64,000 nt of DNA from Lysinibacillus sp. KCTC 33748 (GTDB lineage Bacteria > Bacillota > Bacilli > Bacillales_A > Planococcaceae), in the NCBI RefSeq assembly GCF_002237755.1, contig NZ_MWSJ01000006.1, positions 124,001-188,000 of the forward strand, given 5' to 3'. The notes under the pieces are model-generated. The model saw only the letters and a list, made by a program, of their open reading frames with translations. It did not search any database and was not told where the DNA came from. The stretch's first letter is position 1; each line of letters opens with the position of its first letter. The translations under genes and the position numbers were made by a program. Positions 11,348-19,909 of the stretch are shown one piece after another.

Positions 11348-12715
11348 TTGCTGGAAAAAATTCATGTTTTTCATACGAATGATTTGCATAGTCATTTTAA
11401 ATATTGGCCACGAATGCAAAGTCATGTGAAAGAAATGCGTACAAAGCTTACAAACATGGGAGAGACAAGCTATTTATTTGATGTCGGCGATCATTTAGAT
11501 CGTTCAAATATTTATACAGAAGCAACAGTTGGCAAGGGCAATGTGAAGTTATTAAATGAAGCGGGCTACGATGTTGTGACAATCGGTAATAATGAAGGTA
11601 TAACATTGTCCCATGAGGAGCTGTATCATTTATATGATGGAGCAGCTTTTGATGTAGTAGTTGCTAATGTAAATGCTTCACATGGAACAAATCCAGCTTG
11701 GATGAAACCGTATGTTGTATTAACAACTGCTTATGGCACAAAGATTGCAGTTATTGCAGCAACGGCTATGTTTGAAATTTATTATAAGGAATTAAACTGG
11801 GAGATTGATGAGGCACGAAACTCACTCATTCACTTAGCCTATCAGCTTCGTAAAGAAGTAGATATTATAGTTTGTTTGTCGCATTTAGGGATAACAGAGG
11901 ATGAGCTTTTAGCTGAGGAATGCCCAGAAATAGATGTTATATTCGGCTCACATACACATCATGTTCTCCCGAATGGAAAGCTGATTAATGGCGTTTTATT
12001 AACTGGTGGGGGGAAATTTGGTCAATATACGGGCCATCTTGTGTTAGAATATGACAAAAAAATGAGGAAAATTGTTGAAAAAGAGGATTTCTTAATTCAT
12101 AATAAAGATTTGCCTACGGTTAAAAATGAACATGAAATCGTTCAGTTTTTAGAAGATGAGGGCAAACGATTACTCGATAAGCCAGTATTCACTACAGAAA
12201 AATCGTACAACAAAGAATGGTTCCATTATTCACAATTATCCGATTTATTCGCGCGAGCTATTTTGGAGAAAAGTGGAGCGGATTGTGCGTTATTTAACGC
12301 GGGTATTTTTTTAGATGGTTTACCTAAGGGAACAGTGACGGCACTTGATTTGCATAGAATTTTCCCACATCCTATAAATTTATGTACGATTGAATTATCG
12401 GTTGCTGAGATGAAAGAAATTTTCCAGCAATCTAAAAATGAAGAATGGCCTTATATTGAGCTTAAAGGATTAGGGTTTAGAGGCGTAATCTTTGGGAAGA
12501 TGTTAACGTATGGCTTTTCAATGAATGAAGATCGCCAATTACTGATCAATGGGAAGCTTGCAGATAACGATCGAATTTATAAATTAGTCACACTTGATTT
12601 ATTTACGTTTGGTTATTTTTATCCAAGCTTTAAATATGCTAAGAAAAAATATATTCTACCAGAATTTTTACGAAATATTATGATAGATTATGGGCAAAGA
12701 TTCTTTAAGCACTAA
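11348..12715 (+). CDS. yunD: Metallophosphatase / 5'-nucleotidase family protein YunD
   Basis: 455 aa with the calcineurin-like metal motifs in order: HTNDLHSHF (near 8), DVGDHLDRSN (near 45), GNNEG, CLSHLG, and GSHTHH (near 205), then a 5'-nucleotidase C-terminal domain. There is no signal peptide, so unlike secreted UshA-type enzymes it should be cytosolic. Start is TTG 11348 with AAGAGGTGG just upstream. Likely substrates are nucleotides or nucleotide sugars, unproven. Confidence 0.86.
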   Translation: MLEKIHVFHTNDLHSHFKYWPRMQSHVKEMRTKLTNMGETSYLFDVGDHLDRSNIYTEATVGKGNVKLLNEAGYDVVTIGNNEGITLSHEELYHLYDGAAFDVVVANVNASHGTNPAWMKPYVVLTTAYGTKIAVIAATAMFEIYYKELNWEIDEARNSLIHLAYQLRKEVDIIVCLSHLGITEDELLAEECPEIDVIFGSHTHHVLPNGKLINGVLLTGGGKFGQYTGHLVLEYDKKMRKIVEKEDFLIHNKDLPTVKNEHEIVQFLEDEGKRLLDKPVFTTEKSYNKEWFHYSQLSDLFARAILEKSGADCALFNAGIFLDGLPKGTVTALDLHRIFPHPINLCTIELSVAEMKEIFQQSKNEEWPYIELKGLGFRGVIFGKMLTYGFSMNEDRQLLINGKLADNDRIYKLVTLDLFTFGYFYPSFKYAKKKYILPEFLRNIMIDYGQRFFKH

Positions 12716-12753
12716 TAGATAAAACGCTTTTAGAATGGATTGGGGAAAAGGTC

Positions 12754-13863
12754 ATGCGGTTAATTTCAATCGATGTATTAAAAGAAGGAATGGTCTTAGC
12801 AAGAACCATTTGGAACGAGGCGGGACACCCTCTTTTAAAAAAAGATGTTGTCATTAATGAACGTATCATACAAAGACTTCAACAATTAAATATTCATTAT
12901 TTGTATATTGACGATAAAATTTCTGAGGGTATTGAAGTAGAGGAAACAGTCCCAACTGTTGTTCGAAATAAAACGATTTCAACCATTAAAAATTCTTTCC
13001 AATCAATCGATGGTTTAAGTCCAGTAAATGCCTCTTATGTGCTTGACCAACAATCAAAGGCAATTCTCTCAATTGTAGATGAGTTACTATCGGTAGTTAG
13101 TGGCAATGATGAAATTTTAACAATACTAACAGATGCATATTTATTTGATGAATATTTATATCAACACTCCTTTCAAGTCACTCTTTATTCGATTGCGATT
13201 GCTAAAGAGCTTGGTTACTCAGCAGAGGATTTACGTATAATTGGAATTGGCGCTTTGTTACATGACATAGGGAAGCTTATGGTACCAAAAGAGATTTTGA
13301 CAAAACCTGGGCGCCTAACGTTTGACGAGTTTGAAACAATGAAGCAGCATACTCGATATGGGTTTGATTTGTTACGAAATTTACATACCATATCATTGAT
13401 TGTTGCACATTGTGCCTTCCAACATCACGAACGGATTGATGGGAGTGGCTATCCACGGGGGTTAGTTGATTTTGAAATCCATCCGTTTGCAAAAATTATT
13501 GGTGTTGCTGACGTCTTTGATGCAGTGACGACAAGCCGGGTATATCGTGAAAAAATGCTACCTTCTCAGGGCCTAGCAATTGTAGAAGCAGGCTCTGGCA
13601 CTATATACGATGCACGTGTTGTCAATGCATTGAAAATGTCTGTGGTCCATTATCCTAACGGTGTTATTTTAAAATTATCGGACGGCCGTCGAGGTATCGT
13701 ATCAAGACAAAATACATTGGATCCAGCAATGCCGTGGATTCGTATTTTTGAGGAGCAAAATCAAATATTAGCAGCTACATATGAAGTTAATTTAGTGGAC
13801 TACCGAAACGTAATCATTGAAAGTGTTGAAGCGGATTACGTTGTCCCATCGAAAATCGAATAA
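12754..13863 (+). CDS. HD-GYP domain phosphodiesterase
   Basis: 369 aa. The N-terminal about 110 residues resemble the DUF3391-like region that often precedes HD-GYP. The HD-GYP domain has HSFQVTLYSIAIAKELG, LLHDIGKLMVPKEIL, HHERIDGSGYPRG (matching the HHE..DG.GYP signature) and IIGVADVFDAVTTSRVYR. Such proteins cleave cyclic di-GMP. No GGDEF partner is in the window. It sits inside an otherwise yun-like block, between yunD and yunB. Its transcript would end in a hairpin that also covers the yunB ribosome site. Confidence 0.9.
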   Translation: MRLISIDVLKEGMVLARTIWNEAGHPLLKKDVVINERIIQRLQQLNIHYLYIDDKISEGIEVEETVPTVVRNKTISTIKNSFQSIDGLSPVNASYVLDQQSKAILSIVDELLSVVSGNDEILTILTDAYLFDEYLYQHSFQVTLYSIAIAKELGYSAEDLRIIGIGALLHDIGKLMVPKEILTKPGRLTFDEFETMKQHTRYGFDLLRNLHTISLIVAHCAFQHHERIDGSGYPRGLVDFEIHPFAKIIGVADVFDAVTTSRVYREKMLPSQGLAIVEAGSGTIYDARVVNALKMSVVHYPNGVILKLSDGRRGIVSRQNTLDPAMPWIRIFEEQNQILAATYEVNLVDYRNVIIESVEADYVVPSKIE

Positions 13864-13909
13864 AAATCTTCTCCTGTTCATACGTTATGGAACAGGAGGA
13901 GATTTTTTT
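13863..13909 (+). terminator. Terminator hairpin that contains the yunB ribosome site
   Basis: A 17-base stem (13863-13879 with 13890-13906, one G-U pair) with a 10-base loop begins at the HD-GYP stop codon and ends in a T run. Its 3' arm contains AGGAGGAGA, the best ribosome site for TTG 13908. Readthrough RNA would hide that site, whereas RNA started within or after the 5' arm would leave it free. Confidence 0.85.
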
Positions 13910-14690
13910 GTTTTTCCCTCGAAAAAGGATGAAATTACGATCATATAGTCAGCATGGTAACTATAGCAAAAGGGGAAAAAAACGGTTGAATCGTATACCC
14001 CTTTTAATTGTAAGCGTTATTGTTGGTATTTTTTTATTTATCTATTTTCTGAATGAACGGCTTATGCCAACCTACTTAGAATATGCTGAAATACAAACGA
14101 ATAAGATTGCATCCTATGTTGTAAGTAATGCCACATCAAATGCTTTAGATATTAATGATGTTCTTGTAGAGGTTTCCCCTGGCAACAATTCGGATTTGAA
14201 AATTAATACTGAAGTAATTAATCGAGTCCGTGCCGAAACGGTAAAGCAAGTAAAAATGAATTTAGAGCAGGCTGAGGAAGGTGACTTGTCTAACTTACCA
14301 AATCTTGATAATGTTGAATATGATTTTAACAAGATAAAAGAAGGCAATGGAGTTGTTTTTTATGTACCTATTAGCCAGGCTGCCAATATTCCTTTACTCG
14401 GGAATTTAGGACCTAAAATTCCGGTACGCTTTCACGTAGTTGGAAATGTGCATAGTGAAGTTACTTCTTCAATAACGGAGTATGGTATTAATAGTGCATT
14501 TGTTCAGGTAGGAATTCATTTAGAGGTAAATGTACAAATTATTGTCCCTTTTGCTAGTAAAACAGCTACAGTTTCTCAGGATATTCCGGTGGCAATGGGT
14601 TTAACAAAGGGGCAAGTGCCAAATGTTTATTCAAGTGGTGATTCAGCAACACAGCCGTCCCTTGAAATACCTGTGCCTTTTAAAGAATAG
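13908..14690 (+). CDS. yunB: Sporulation protein YunB
   Basis: About 260-aa membrane-anchored protein: basic N-terminus, one membrane segment (RIPLLIVSVIVGIFLFIYFL), then an extracytoplasmic domain with PLLGNLGPKIPVRFHVVGNV and SEVTSSITEYGINSAFVQV. It resembles the YunB family, which in B. subtilis is made in the mother cell during sporulation. TTG 13908 is preferred over ATG 13887 because AGGAGGAGA (13895-13903) lies between them. It is followed by lipA, as in related genomes. Confidence 0.85.
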   Translation: MFFPRKRMKLRSYSQHGNYSKRGKKRLNRIPLLIVSVIVGIFLFIYFLNERLMPTYLEYAEIQTNKIASYVVSNATSNALDINDVLVEVSPGNNSDLKINTEVINRVRAETVKQVKMNLEQAEEGDLSNLPNLDNVEYDFNKIKEGNGVVFYVPISQAANIPLLGNLGPKIPVRFHVVGNVHSEVTSSITEYGINSAFVQVGIHLEVNVQIIVPFASKTATVSQDIPVAMGLTKGQVPNVYSSGDSATQPSLEIPVPFKE

Positions 14691-14794
14691 AAATGTTACT
14701 GTGATAGTTGTTGGAGTTCATATATTATGTTACATTGACAACAGTGAAGATAGTTAATAGAAAAAATGCACATTTCTGATAGGGGCGATATCGT

Positions 14795-15718
14795 ATGACA
14801 TCTTGTAAACCTACAAGTAAAGAGAAAGAAGAATACTTAAGAAAGCCAGATTGGCTAAAAATTAAACTAAACACAAATGATGAATATAAAGGGCTAAAGA
14901 AGCTCATGCGAGAAAAAAATCTGCATACTGTATGTGAGGAAGCACGCTGTCCTAATATTCATGAATGCTGGGGTGAACGCCGTACAGCAACAATGATGAT
15001 TCTTGGATCTGTTTGTACACGTGCTTGCCGTTTCTGTGCTGTTAAAACAGGCTTACCAAATGAATTAGACTTAGCTGAGCCAGAACGCGTAGCAGATTCT
15101 GTTGCTATTATGAACTTGAAGCACGTTGTTATTACAATGGTTGCGCGTGATGATTTAAAGGATGGCGGTGCGCAAGTATTAGCTGAAACTGTGCGTGCGA
15201 TTCGTCGTAAAAGTCCGGCTACATCGGTTGAAGTTTTACCGTCCGATTTAGGTGGCGTGAAAGAAAACCTTCAATTATTAATGGATGCGAAGCCAGATAT
15301 TTTAAATCATAATATTGAAACCGTACGTCGCTTAACGCCAAGAGTACGTGCTCGTGCAAAATATGAGCGCTCATTAGAGTTTCTACGTTTGGCAAAAGAG
15401 ATGCAGCCAGACATCCCTACGAAATCATCTTTAATGATAGGCTTAGGTGAAACAGAAGAAGAAATTTTAGAAGTTATGGATGATTTACGAGCAATTGACG
15501 TAGATATTATGACAATTGGTCAATACTTACAGCCGACGAAAAAGCATTTAGCTGTTAAAAAGTATTATTCACCAATAGAGTTCGGTAAACTTCGTAAAAT
15601 CGCAATGGAAAAAGGATTTAAGCATTGTGAAGCAGGCCCACTTGTACGTAGTAGCTATCATGCTGATGAACAAGTAAACGAAGCAACAAAAGAACGTCAA
15701 TTACAAACAGAACTGTAA
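14795..15718 (+). CDS. lipA: LipA, lipoyl synthase
   Basis: Radical SAM enzyme that inserts two sulfur atoms into octanoyl chains to form lipoyl cofactors. The auxiliary cluster motif C-x4-C-x5-C is seen in [15 protein letters not shown] and the radical SAM motif CxxxCxxC in CTRACRFC. It has 307 aa, normal length, and ends with the family pattern [16 protein letters not shown] 14795 follows AGGGG (14781-14785). It depends on Fe-S cluster supply, and suf, nfu and yutM genes are nearby. Confidence 0.97.
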   Translation: MTSCKPTSKEKEEYLRKPDWLKIKLNTNDEYKGLKKLMREKNLHTVCEEARCPNIHECWGERRTATMMILGSVCTRACRFCAVKTGLPNELDLAEPERVADSVAIMNLKHVVITMVARDDLKDGGAQVLAETVRAIRRKSPATSVEVLPSDLGGVKENLQLLMDAKPDILNHNIETVRRLTPRVRARAKYERSLEFLRLAKEMQPDIPTKSSLMIGLGETEEEILEVMDDLRAIDVDIMTIGQYLQPTKKHLAVKKYYSPIEFGKLRKIAMEKGFKHCEAGPLVRSSYHADEQVNEATKERQLQTEL

Positions 15719-15750
15719 AAACAAATGTTGAAATGGAAGGTGGTGTCACT

Positions 15751-16104
15751 TTGATTACTATTGAAGGATATGAATACGAGCTTATAAAAGATTACCGAGA
15801 AGCTTTCGAAGAGGAAGTGTTCCAAGAGCGATACTCGGATATTTTAGCTAGATATGATTATATTGTGGGCGACTGGGGTTATAATCAATTGCGCTTAAAA
15901 GGCTTTTTTGACGATAAAAATCAGAAAGCCACTTTCGATACAAAGATTAGTACACTACAAGATTACCTATACGAGTATTGTAATTTTGGCTGTGCCTATT
16001 TCGTCTTGCGCAAATCCGGTAAATCTACTCAGCAGCCAGTAGCTGTAGTAAGTGAAGATAGTCAAGTGACAAAGCTTGCTGAGAATGAACAAATAGCAGA
16101 ATAA
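15751..16104 (+). CDS. yutD: YutD family protein (DUF1027)
   Basis: About 117-aa cytosolic protein with ITIEGYEYELIKDYREAF, RYDYIVGDWGYNQLRLKGFF and CNFGCAYFVLRK, typical of YutD. Function unknown. TTG 15751 is preferred because AAGGTGG lies 7 bases before it, while ATG 15733 has no ribosome site. It directly follows lipA and is probably in the same transcript, which ends in the terminator at 16111. Confidence 0.88.
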   Translation: MITIEGYEYELIKDYREAFEEEVFQERYSDILARYDYIVGDWGYNQLRLKGFFDDKNQKATFDTKISTLQDYLYEYCNFGCAYFVLRKSGKSTQQPVAVVSEDSQVTKLAENEQIAE

Positions 16105-16110
16105 ACATTT

Positions 16111-16140
16111 AAAACCTGATGCAATTTGCATCAGGTTTTT
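16111..16140 (+). terminator. Intrinsic terminator after lipA-yutD
   Basis: AAAACCTGATGC (16111-16122) pairs with GCATCAGGTTTT (16128-16139), with a T tract at its end. Confidence 0.9.
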
Positions 16141-16263
16141 ACTTTGTAGTGATAGGTTTTTAAAAAATGGTAATAATAAAAGTGAATACAATAAATTGTT
16201 TTATTTTTGGCTTTTCTCCCAAGTTGGGTTGGCACTTAATAAAACATATTCAGAATGAGATAA

Positions 16264-16477
16264 GTTGATTGGAGTGGAGGCTGGGCGACTCCTTGGGGAT
16301 CAGCAATTGAGGAACGAAGGCTAAAATCATCACATCCTGTGATAACGCCTTCGTGACCAACATAGTGTTGGCCCGAGACCCTGCAGCGAAGCGAAGCGGC
16401 TCATCGGACGCCCCCAGGAAGCTCTGCGCGAAAGCGAAGCGTCAGCGGCAAAGCGCCCAGCCGGAACGGAAATCAAC
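16264..16477 (+). repeat. Dispersed repeat, class A, second near-complete copy (214 bp)
   Basis: It has the same ends as the 8905 copy (GTTGATT at 16264, AATCAAC at 16471) and the same inner hairpin with ATCACATCCTGTGAT, but fewer internal GCTTTCGC-type units. It fills the gap between yutD and the HAD gene. Confidence 0.85.
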
Positions 16478-16557
16478 CTCACGCTATGGAAATGAGCCTG
16501 TATACTTGGCTTTTATAGCAACCTACTTATTTTATATTAAAGGTGTGTGTTGTTTAG

Positions 16558-17085
16558 ATGAAAAAAGCTGTATTTTTGGACCGTGATGGGGTCATCAATG
16601 AAGTATTAACGGATCGCGTTAAATTTGTAAACAAACCTAATGAACTTTATTTCCTACCTCATGTTCCGGAAGCAATAAAAAAATTGAATAAATACTTTGA
16701 CTATATATTTGTAGTAACCAATCAAGGCGGCGTTGGATTGGGATATATGAAAGAAACGAAGCTTCAAAAAATTCATGAGCATATGGTAAAGGAATTGAAA
16801 AAAGAAGGTGCCACTATCCATGAAGTCGTCTATTGTCCCCATAAACCAAAGTCTGGCTGTGCGTGCCGTAAACCTAATAGTAAATTAATCGTTGACCTTG
16901 GTGAAAAATATAATATAGACTTGGTAAAATCCTACATGGTTGGAGATACGGATACAGATATTATAGCAGGGAAACGAGCAGGAACTAAGGGAGTGTTTTT
17001 AGGTGCAAAAGATCCGCTCGCAGATGCGGTTTTTCCAGATTTAATTAGTGCTGCTGATTGGATTATTAAGGATGCAACAGCTTAA
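16558..17085 (+). CDS. HAD-IIIA phosphatase, GmhB-like
   Basis: 175 aa. FLDRDGVINE near residue 6 is the HAD nucleophile motif, VVTNQGG motif II, and YMVGDTDTDIIAGKRAG the metal-binding motif. A zinc-binding loop CPHKPKSGCACRKP is typical of heptose-1,7-bisphosphate phosphatases (GmhB) and histidinol-phosphatase relatives. The physiological substrate is uncertain, since no heptose pathway genes are nearby. AAAGGTG at 16539-16545 is 12 bases from the ATG. Confidence 0.82.
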   Translation: MKKAVFLDRDGVINEVLTDRVKFVNKPNELYFLPHVPEAIKKLNKYFDYIFVVTNQGGVGLGYMKETKLQKIHEHMVKELKKEGATIHEVVYCPHKPKSGCACRKPNSKLIVDLGEKYNIDLVKSYMVGDTDTDIIAGKRAGTKGVFLGAKDPLADAVFPDLISAADWIIKDATA

Positions 17086-17164
17086 AGCTAGTGTTGTTGA
17101 GATAGAAAGAAAAAGCGTATAAAACATTTGAAAAAGGATAATTTATTTATTGGAGGTGATTAAT

Positions 17165-17344
17165 TTGACTAAAGAAAATAAAAAATCGTTAGATCGAGAA
17201 GAATATGGATTTGGCTTTGATATTAGTGTGGATGATTTAGGAGTAATTGGGCAAAATCAACAAGCCAAAAAACAAAACGACAATGAAAACAAAGACAAGC
17301 CTCACAATAAGGATAATCCTGCTACTATAAATAATGAAAAGTAG
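17165..17344 (+). CDS. Small hydrophilic protein of unknown function
   Basis: 59 aa from TTG 17165, placed 4 bases after a strong GGAGGTGAT (17152-17160). The N-terminal part has REEYGFGFDISVDDLG, and the C-terminal half is a low-complexity Asn/Lys/Asp tail. There is no membrane segment and I do not recognise the family. The strong ribosome site and a terminator at 17385 support a real gene. Confidence 0.6.
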   Translation: MTKENKKSLDREEYGFGFDISVDDLGVIGQNQQAKKQNDNENKDKPHNKDNPATINNEK

Positions 17345-17384
17345 GGGCACGATACAATACTCCTCAATAAGATTCTTACAAAAG

Positions 17385-17457
17385 AAATTCCGCCTTCTTT
17401 CTGTAGTACAGTGCATAAAGTATATCCTTATGTCTGCAGAAAAGCGGAATTTTTTTT
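17385..17457 (+). terminator. Terminator with long loop
   Basis: AAATTCCGC (17385-17393) pairs with GCGGAATTT (17444-17452), followed by eight T. The loop holds smaller possible pairings. Confidence 0.75.
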
Positions 17458-17580
17458 GTATTTAATTCTTAATTGTTTGCATGATCCACCAGCATTTTGT
17501 GAGGAGCCTCGAAATTCGTGTTCCATAAACACCATCTAGATTTCAGCTTGTCTTCTCGTGAAACACGCATTTGAATGGTG

Positions 17581-17847
17581 TTAATTTAATAATTCACGTA
17601 AATATTCTCTTAGCTCCACTGTCTCTTCCTCTGTACGATTATAAACATGTTCAAGATAGCCAGGCTCTTCTACATCATCTGGACCGATTATTGCAAAGCG
17701 TCCAAATTGGATGTCCATGACAAGCACTTTCCCAAAGAAACGACCCGATTGCAAAATGGCTAAATCATAACGTAACTTTTCCCCAGCAAAACTAACAAAG
17801 CGTGTTTTTGTATCTTCTACATCATCATATAAAAAAAAACGTTCCAT
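17581..17847 (-). CDS. DUF3055 / SAV0927 family protein
   Basis: 88-aa acidic cytosolic protein: FFLYDDVEDTKTRFVSF, then GKVLVMDIQFGRFAIIG and DDVEEPGYLEHVY. This matches my memory of the small DUF3055 (SAV0927) family, function unknown. AAGGAG lies 9 bases before ATG 17847. It is divergent from yutE. Confidence 0.72.
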   Translation of the reverse strand: MERFFLYDDVEDTKTRFVSFAGEKLRYDLAILQSGRFFGKVLVMDIQFGRFAIIGPDDVEEPGYLEHVYNRTEEETVELREYLRELLN

Positions 17848-17935
17848 CTTTTAATCTCCTTCCAGTCCTATAGATATGGTACTATAGAAGAGAAATGACT
17901 ATCAACTTTTAAAGATTTGAATGGGGGCTTTCCTT

Positions 17936-18388
17936 GTGTATTTTGTAGATCGTAATAAAATCACAAAAAATTTACAGTACTTAGATGGGCTATTAGCTAT
18001 TTTAGAGTCAGAAAATAGCTGGCTAGAAAACGATATTAAGGAATTAGCAATCGAGCGAATTGGTCACAATGTGATGGAGTCAATGATGGATGTTGGAAAT
18101 TTAATGATTGACGGTTTCATTATGCGTGATCCAGGAAGCTATGAGGATATTATTGATATTTTAATCGATGAAAAAGTCGTATCTACTGAAATGGAAGAAC
18201 CATTAAAAGCAGTAGTTGGCTTACGTAAAATGCTTGTTCGTGAATTTACAGATGTTGATGTTCAGGGAGTTGTGAATGTATTAACAGCTACTTTACCAGC
18301 ATTAAAACAATTCTCACCAGCTGTGAATAGTTACTTAACAAATGAACTTGGCCCTGTTTCAGCATTTTTACCAGAGGATCATCAATGA
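17936..18388 (+). CDS. yutE: YutE, DUF86/HepT-like family protein
   Basis: 150-aa helical protein starting MYFVDRNKITKNL from GTG 17936, with GGGGG 8 bases before it. IERIGHNVMESMMDVGNLMIDGFIMRDPGSYEDI is conserved in YutE. Relatives include HepT toxins, but there is no MNT antitoxin gene beside it, so a toxin role is not supported. The 3' end overlaps yutF by 4 bases (ATGA). Confidence 0.87.
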   Translation: MYFVDRNKITKNLQYLDGLLAILESENSWLENDIKELAIERIGHNVMESMMDVGNLMIDGFIMRDPGSYEDIIDILIDEKVVSTEMEEPLKAVVGLRKMLVREFTDVDVQGVVNVLTATLPALKQFSPAVNSYLTNELGPVSAFLPEDHQ

Positions 18389-19137
18389 AAACCTACAAGG
18401 CCTATTGCTTTGATTTAGATGGGACAGTGTACCGTGGGAAGGATGGAATTCCTTCTGCGATAACTTTTATACATCAGTTACAACAAGCTGGAATTGAGCC
18501 ATTTTACGTAACAAACAATTCTTCTAAGACAAGAGAGCAGCTGCAGGAAGCTTTAAACGCTATTGGTGTGAATGCACCGTTAGATCATATTTACTCTAGT
18601 GCATTAGTTACAGCGAAATATGTAGCCTTGAATTTCCCTGGCAAAAAAGTAGCCATGTTAGGTTCTGATGGTATTCGTAAAGCGTTATTTAATGAAGGCA
18701 TTGAACCTACCGAGGATGAGCCAGAGGTATTTGTTATGGGGATTGATCGAAATCTAGATTATATGGCACTTGCGAAGGCAACGATTGCTGTGCAAAATGG
18801 GGCAACGTTTATAGCTACGAATCAAGATATTAAATTCCCAACAGAACATGGATTCCTCCCTGGTAATGGATCATTTGCCCGATTAGTTGGTGAGGTTGCA
18901 GACGTTGAGCCACTCTATATCGGTAAACCATCCCCTGCAATGCTTGAAGTCATTGCGACAGAGCATGGCTTTATGAAAGATGAAATGGTGATGATTGGCG
19001 ATAATTACGACACAGATATTATGTGTGGGATTCGTTTTGGCTGTGACACAATCCATGTAAATACAGGTGTTACACCTTCAAAGGTTGTACTTGAGAAGGA
19101 ACAGCAACCTACTTATGTGGTTGAAGCATTAATTTAA
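18385..19137 (+). CDS. yutF: YutF, HAD-IIA sugar/nucleotide phosphatase
   Basis: 250 aa. FDLDGTVYRG near residue 10 (nucleophile and acid), FYVTNNSSKTR (motif II), YIGKPSPAMLE (lysine motif) and MIGDNYDTDI (metal motif) define the NagD-like HAD-IIA class to which YutF belongs. Cytosolic. It is coupled to yutE through ATGA. The natural substrate is not evident. Confidence 0.9.
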   Translation: MKTYKAYCFDLDGTVYRGKDGIPSAITFIHQLQQAGIEPFYVTNNSSKTREQLQEALNAIGVNAPLDHIYSSALVTAKYVALNFPGKKVAMLGSDGIRKALFNEGIEPTEDEPEVFVMGIDRNLDYMALAKATIAVQNGATFIATNQDIKFPTEHGFLPGNGSFARLVGEVADVEPLYIGKPSPAMLEVIATEHGFMKDEMVMIGDNYDTDIMCGIRFGCDTIHVNTGVTPSKVVLEKEQQPTYVVEALI

Positions 19138-19244
19138 CTTCTTTCATCCGAAGTCTCCCATTTTCTATAGGTGTGAGATGAAATCGGGTTTAAATTTACT
19201 TTTCAATTGCTGTCCAAATATCCGTATAAAAAGTTCAAACATAA

Positions 19245-19288
19245 AAAAAGGATGCTTATGTCGATTTTTTTGGCATAACATCCTTTTT
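19245..19288. terminator. Bidirectional terminator between yutF and yuzB
   Basis: A stem of 15-16 bases with one bulge (19245-19260 / 19274-19288) is flanked by A-rich and T-rich tracts, so it can serve both convergent genes. Confidence 0.8.
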
Positions 19289-19348
19289 ATATGTTCAAAT
19301 TTAATAGTAAGCGTTTCAACATTATATGAATGAGGTATTAAGCCTTCA

Positions 19349-19585
19349 TTACCATAACGGATTTTCTTCAATAAATTGATAAATGGCATTCGTCAACTCT
19401 TCAGGAGAACCAGCTTCAACTAATTCACCATTGACGATTGCATAAAATGATTCTGAACATTTTGTACAGTAACTAAGGCAGCCATATTCCAAAACGTCGA
19501 TGTTTGGATCGCGTTCTAGTACTTCATATGTTTTTTGAGAGCCATTTGCTAAATTACTTATACAAAATTCAACCATTGGATTCAT
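19349..19585 (-). CDS. yuzB: YuzB family protein (DUF1450)
   Basis: 78-aa protein of thioredoxin-like ferredoxin type: MVEFCISNLANGSQ, then VLEYGCLSYCTKCSESFYAIVNGE and IYQFIEENPLW. The cysteines C-x2-C-x2-C resemble metal or thiol redox sites. ATG 19585 follows GAGGTGA. Function unknown. It sits back to back with yutJ, as in B. subtilis. Confidence 0.9.
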   Translation of the reverse strand: MNPMVEFCISNLANGSQKTYEVLERDPNIDVLEYGCLSYCTKCSESFYAIVNGELVEAGSPEELTNAIYQFIEENPLW

Positions 19586-19793
19586 ACGTGTCACCTCACC
19601 AAGGTAATGCTACTCGCTTTTAAAACATTCGTCAATAATTTGAGTTGGCCGTGAGATAAAAGGCGATATTCAGTGTTAAAGCTGGATGCATACAAAATGA
19701 TGACTCGCTACAGTGTTAAACGATCTTTGCAAAAGTGATGAAAGGGATGTAATCATTCAAAAGCCGTTCGAAAAAGGCAAGTTATCATTTATT

Positions 19794-19811
19794 TTGTGAA
19801 ATCTTTCACAA
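19794..19811 (+). promoter_or_regulatory. Perfect Rex operator, site 1
   Basis: TTGTGAAATCTTTCACAA is an exact match to the known Rex consensus TTGTGAAnnnnTTCACAA. Rex is the NADH/NAD+-sensing repressor of Gram-positive bacteria. Confidence 0.88.
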
Positions 19812-19826
19812 AATTGCATTATGATA

Positions 19827-19855
19827 TTGTGAAACTTCTCACAATCGGTTATACT
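19827..19855 (+). promoter_or_regulatory. Rex operator site 2 overlapping the yutJ promoter
   Basis: TTGTGAAACTTCTCACAA (19827-19844) matches the Rex consensus with one mismatch and starts 33 bases after site 1, about three helical turns. Its first six bases serve as a -35 box (TTGTGA) 17 bases from TATACT (19850-19855), so a bound Rex would block RNA polymerase. A half site TTGTGAACAA follows at about 19869. Confidence 0.87.
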
Positions 19856-19909
19856 CATTTGTGGATACTTTGTGAACAATTAATATAAGAGATATAAAAG
19901 GAGACTATT

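Noticed and set aside
16353..16586. Open frame of 77 codons
   Set aside because: Again made of class A repeat sequence and runs into the HAD gene start in another frame.
17936..18388. HepT-like toxin of a toxin-antitoxin pair
   Set aside because: No MNT nucleotidyltransferase gene beside it; sequence and the yutF neighbour fit the chromosomal YutE gene.
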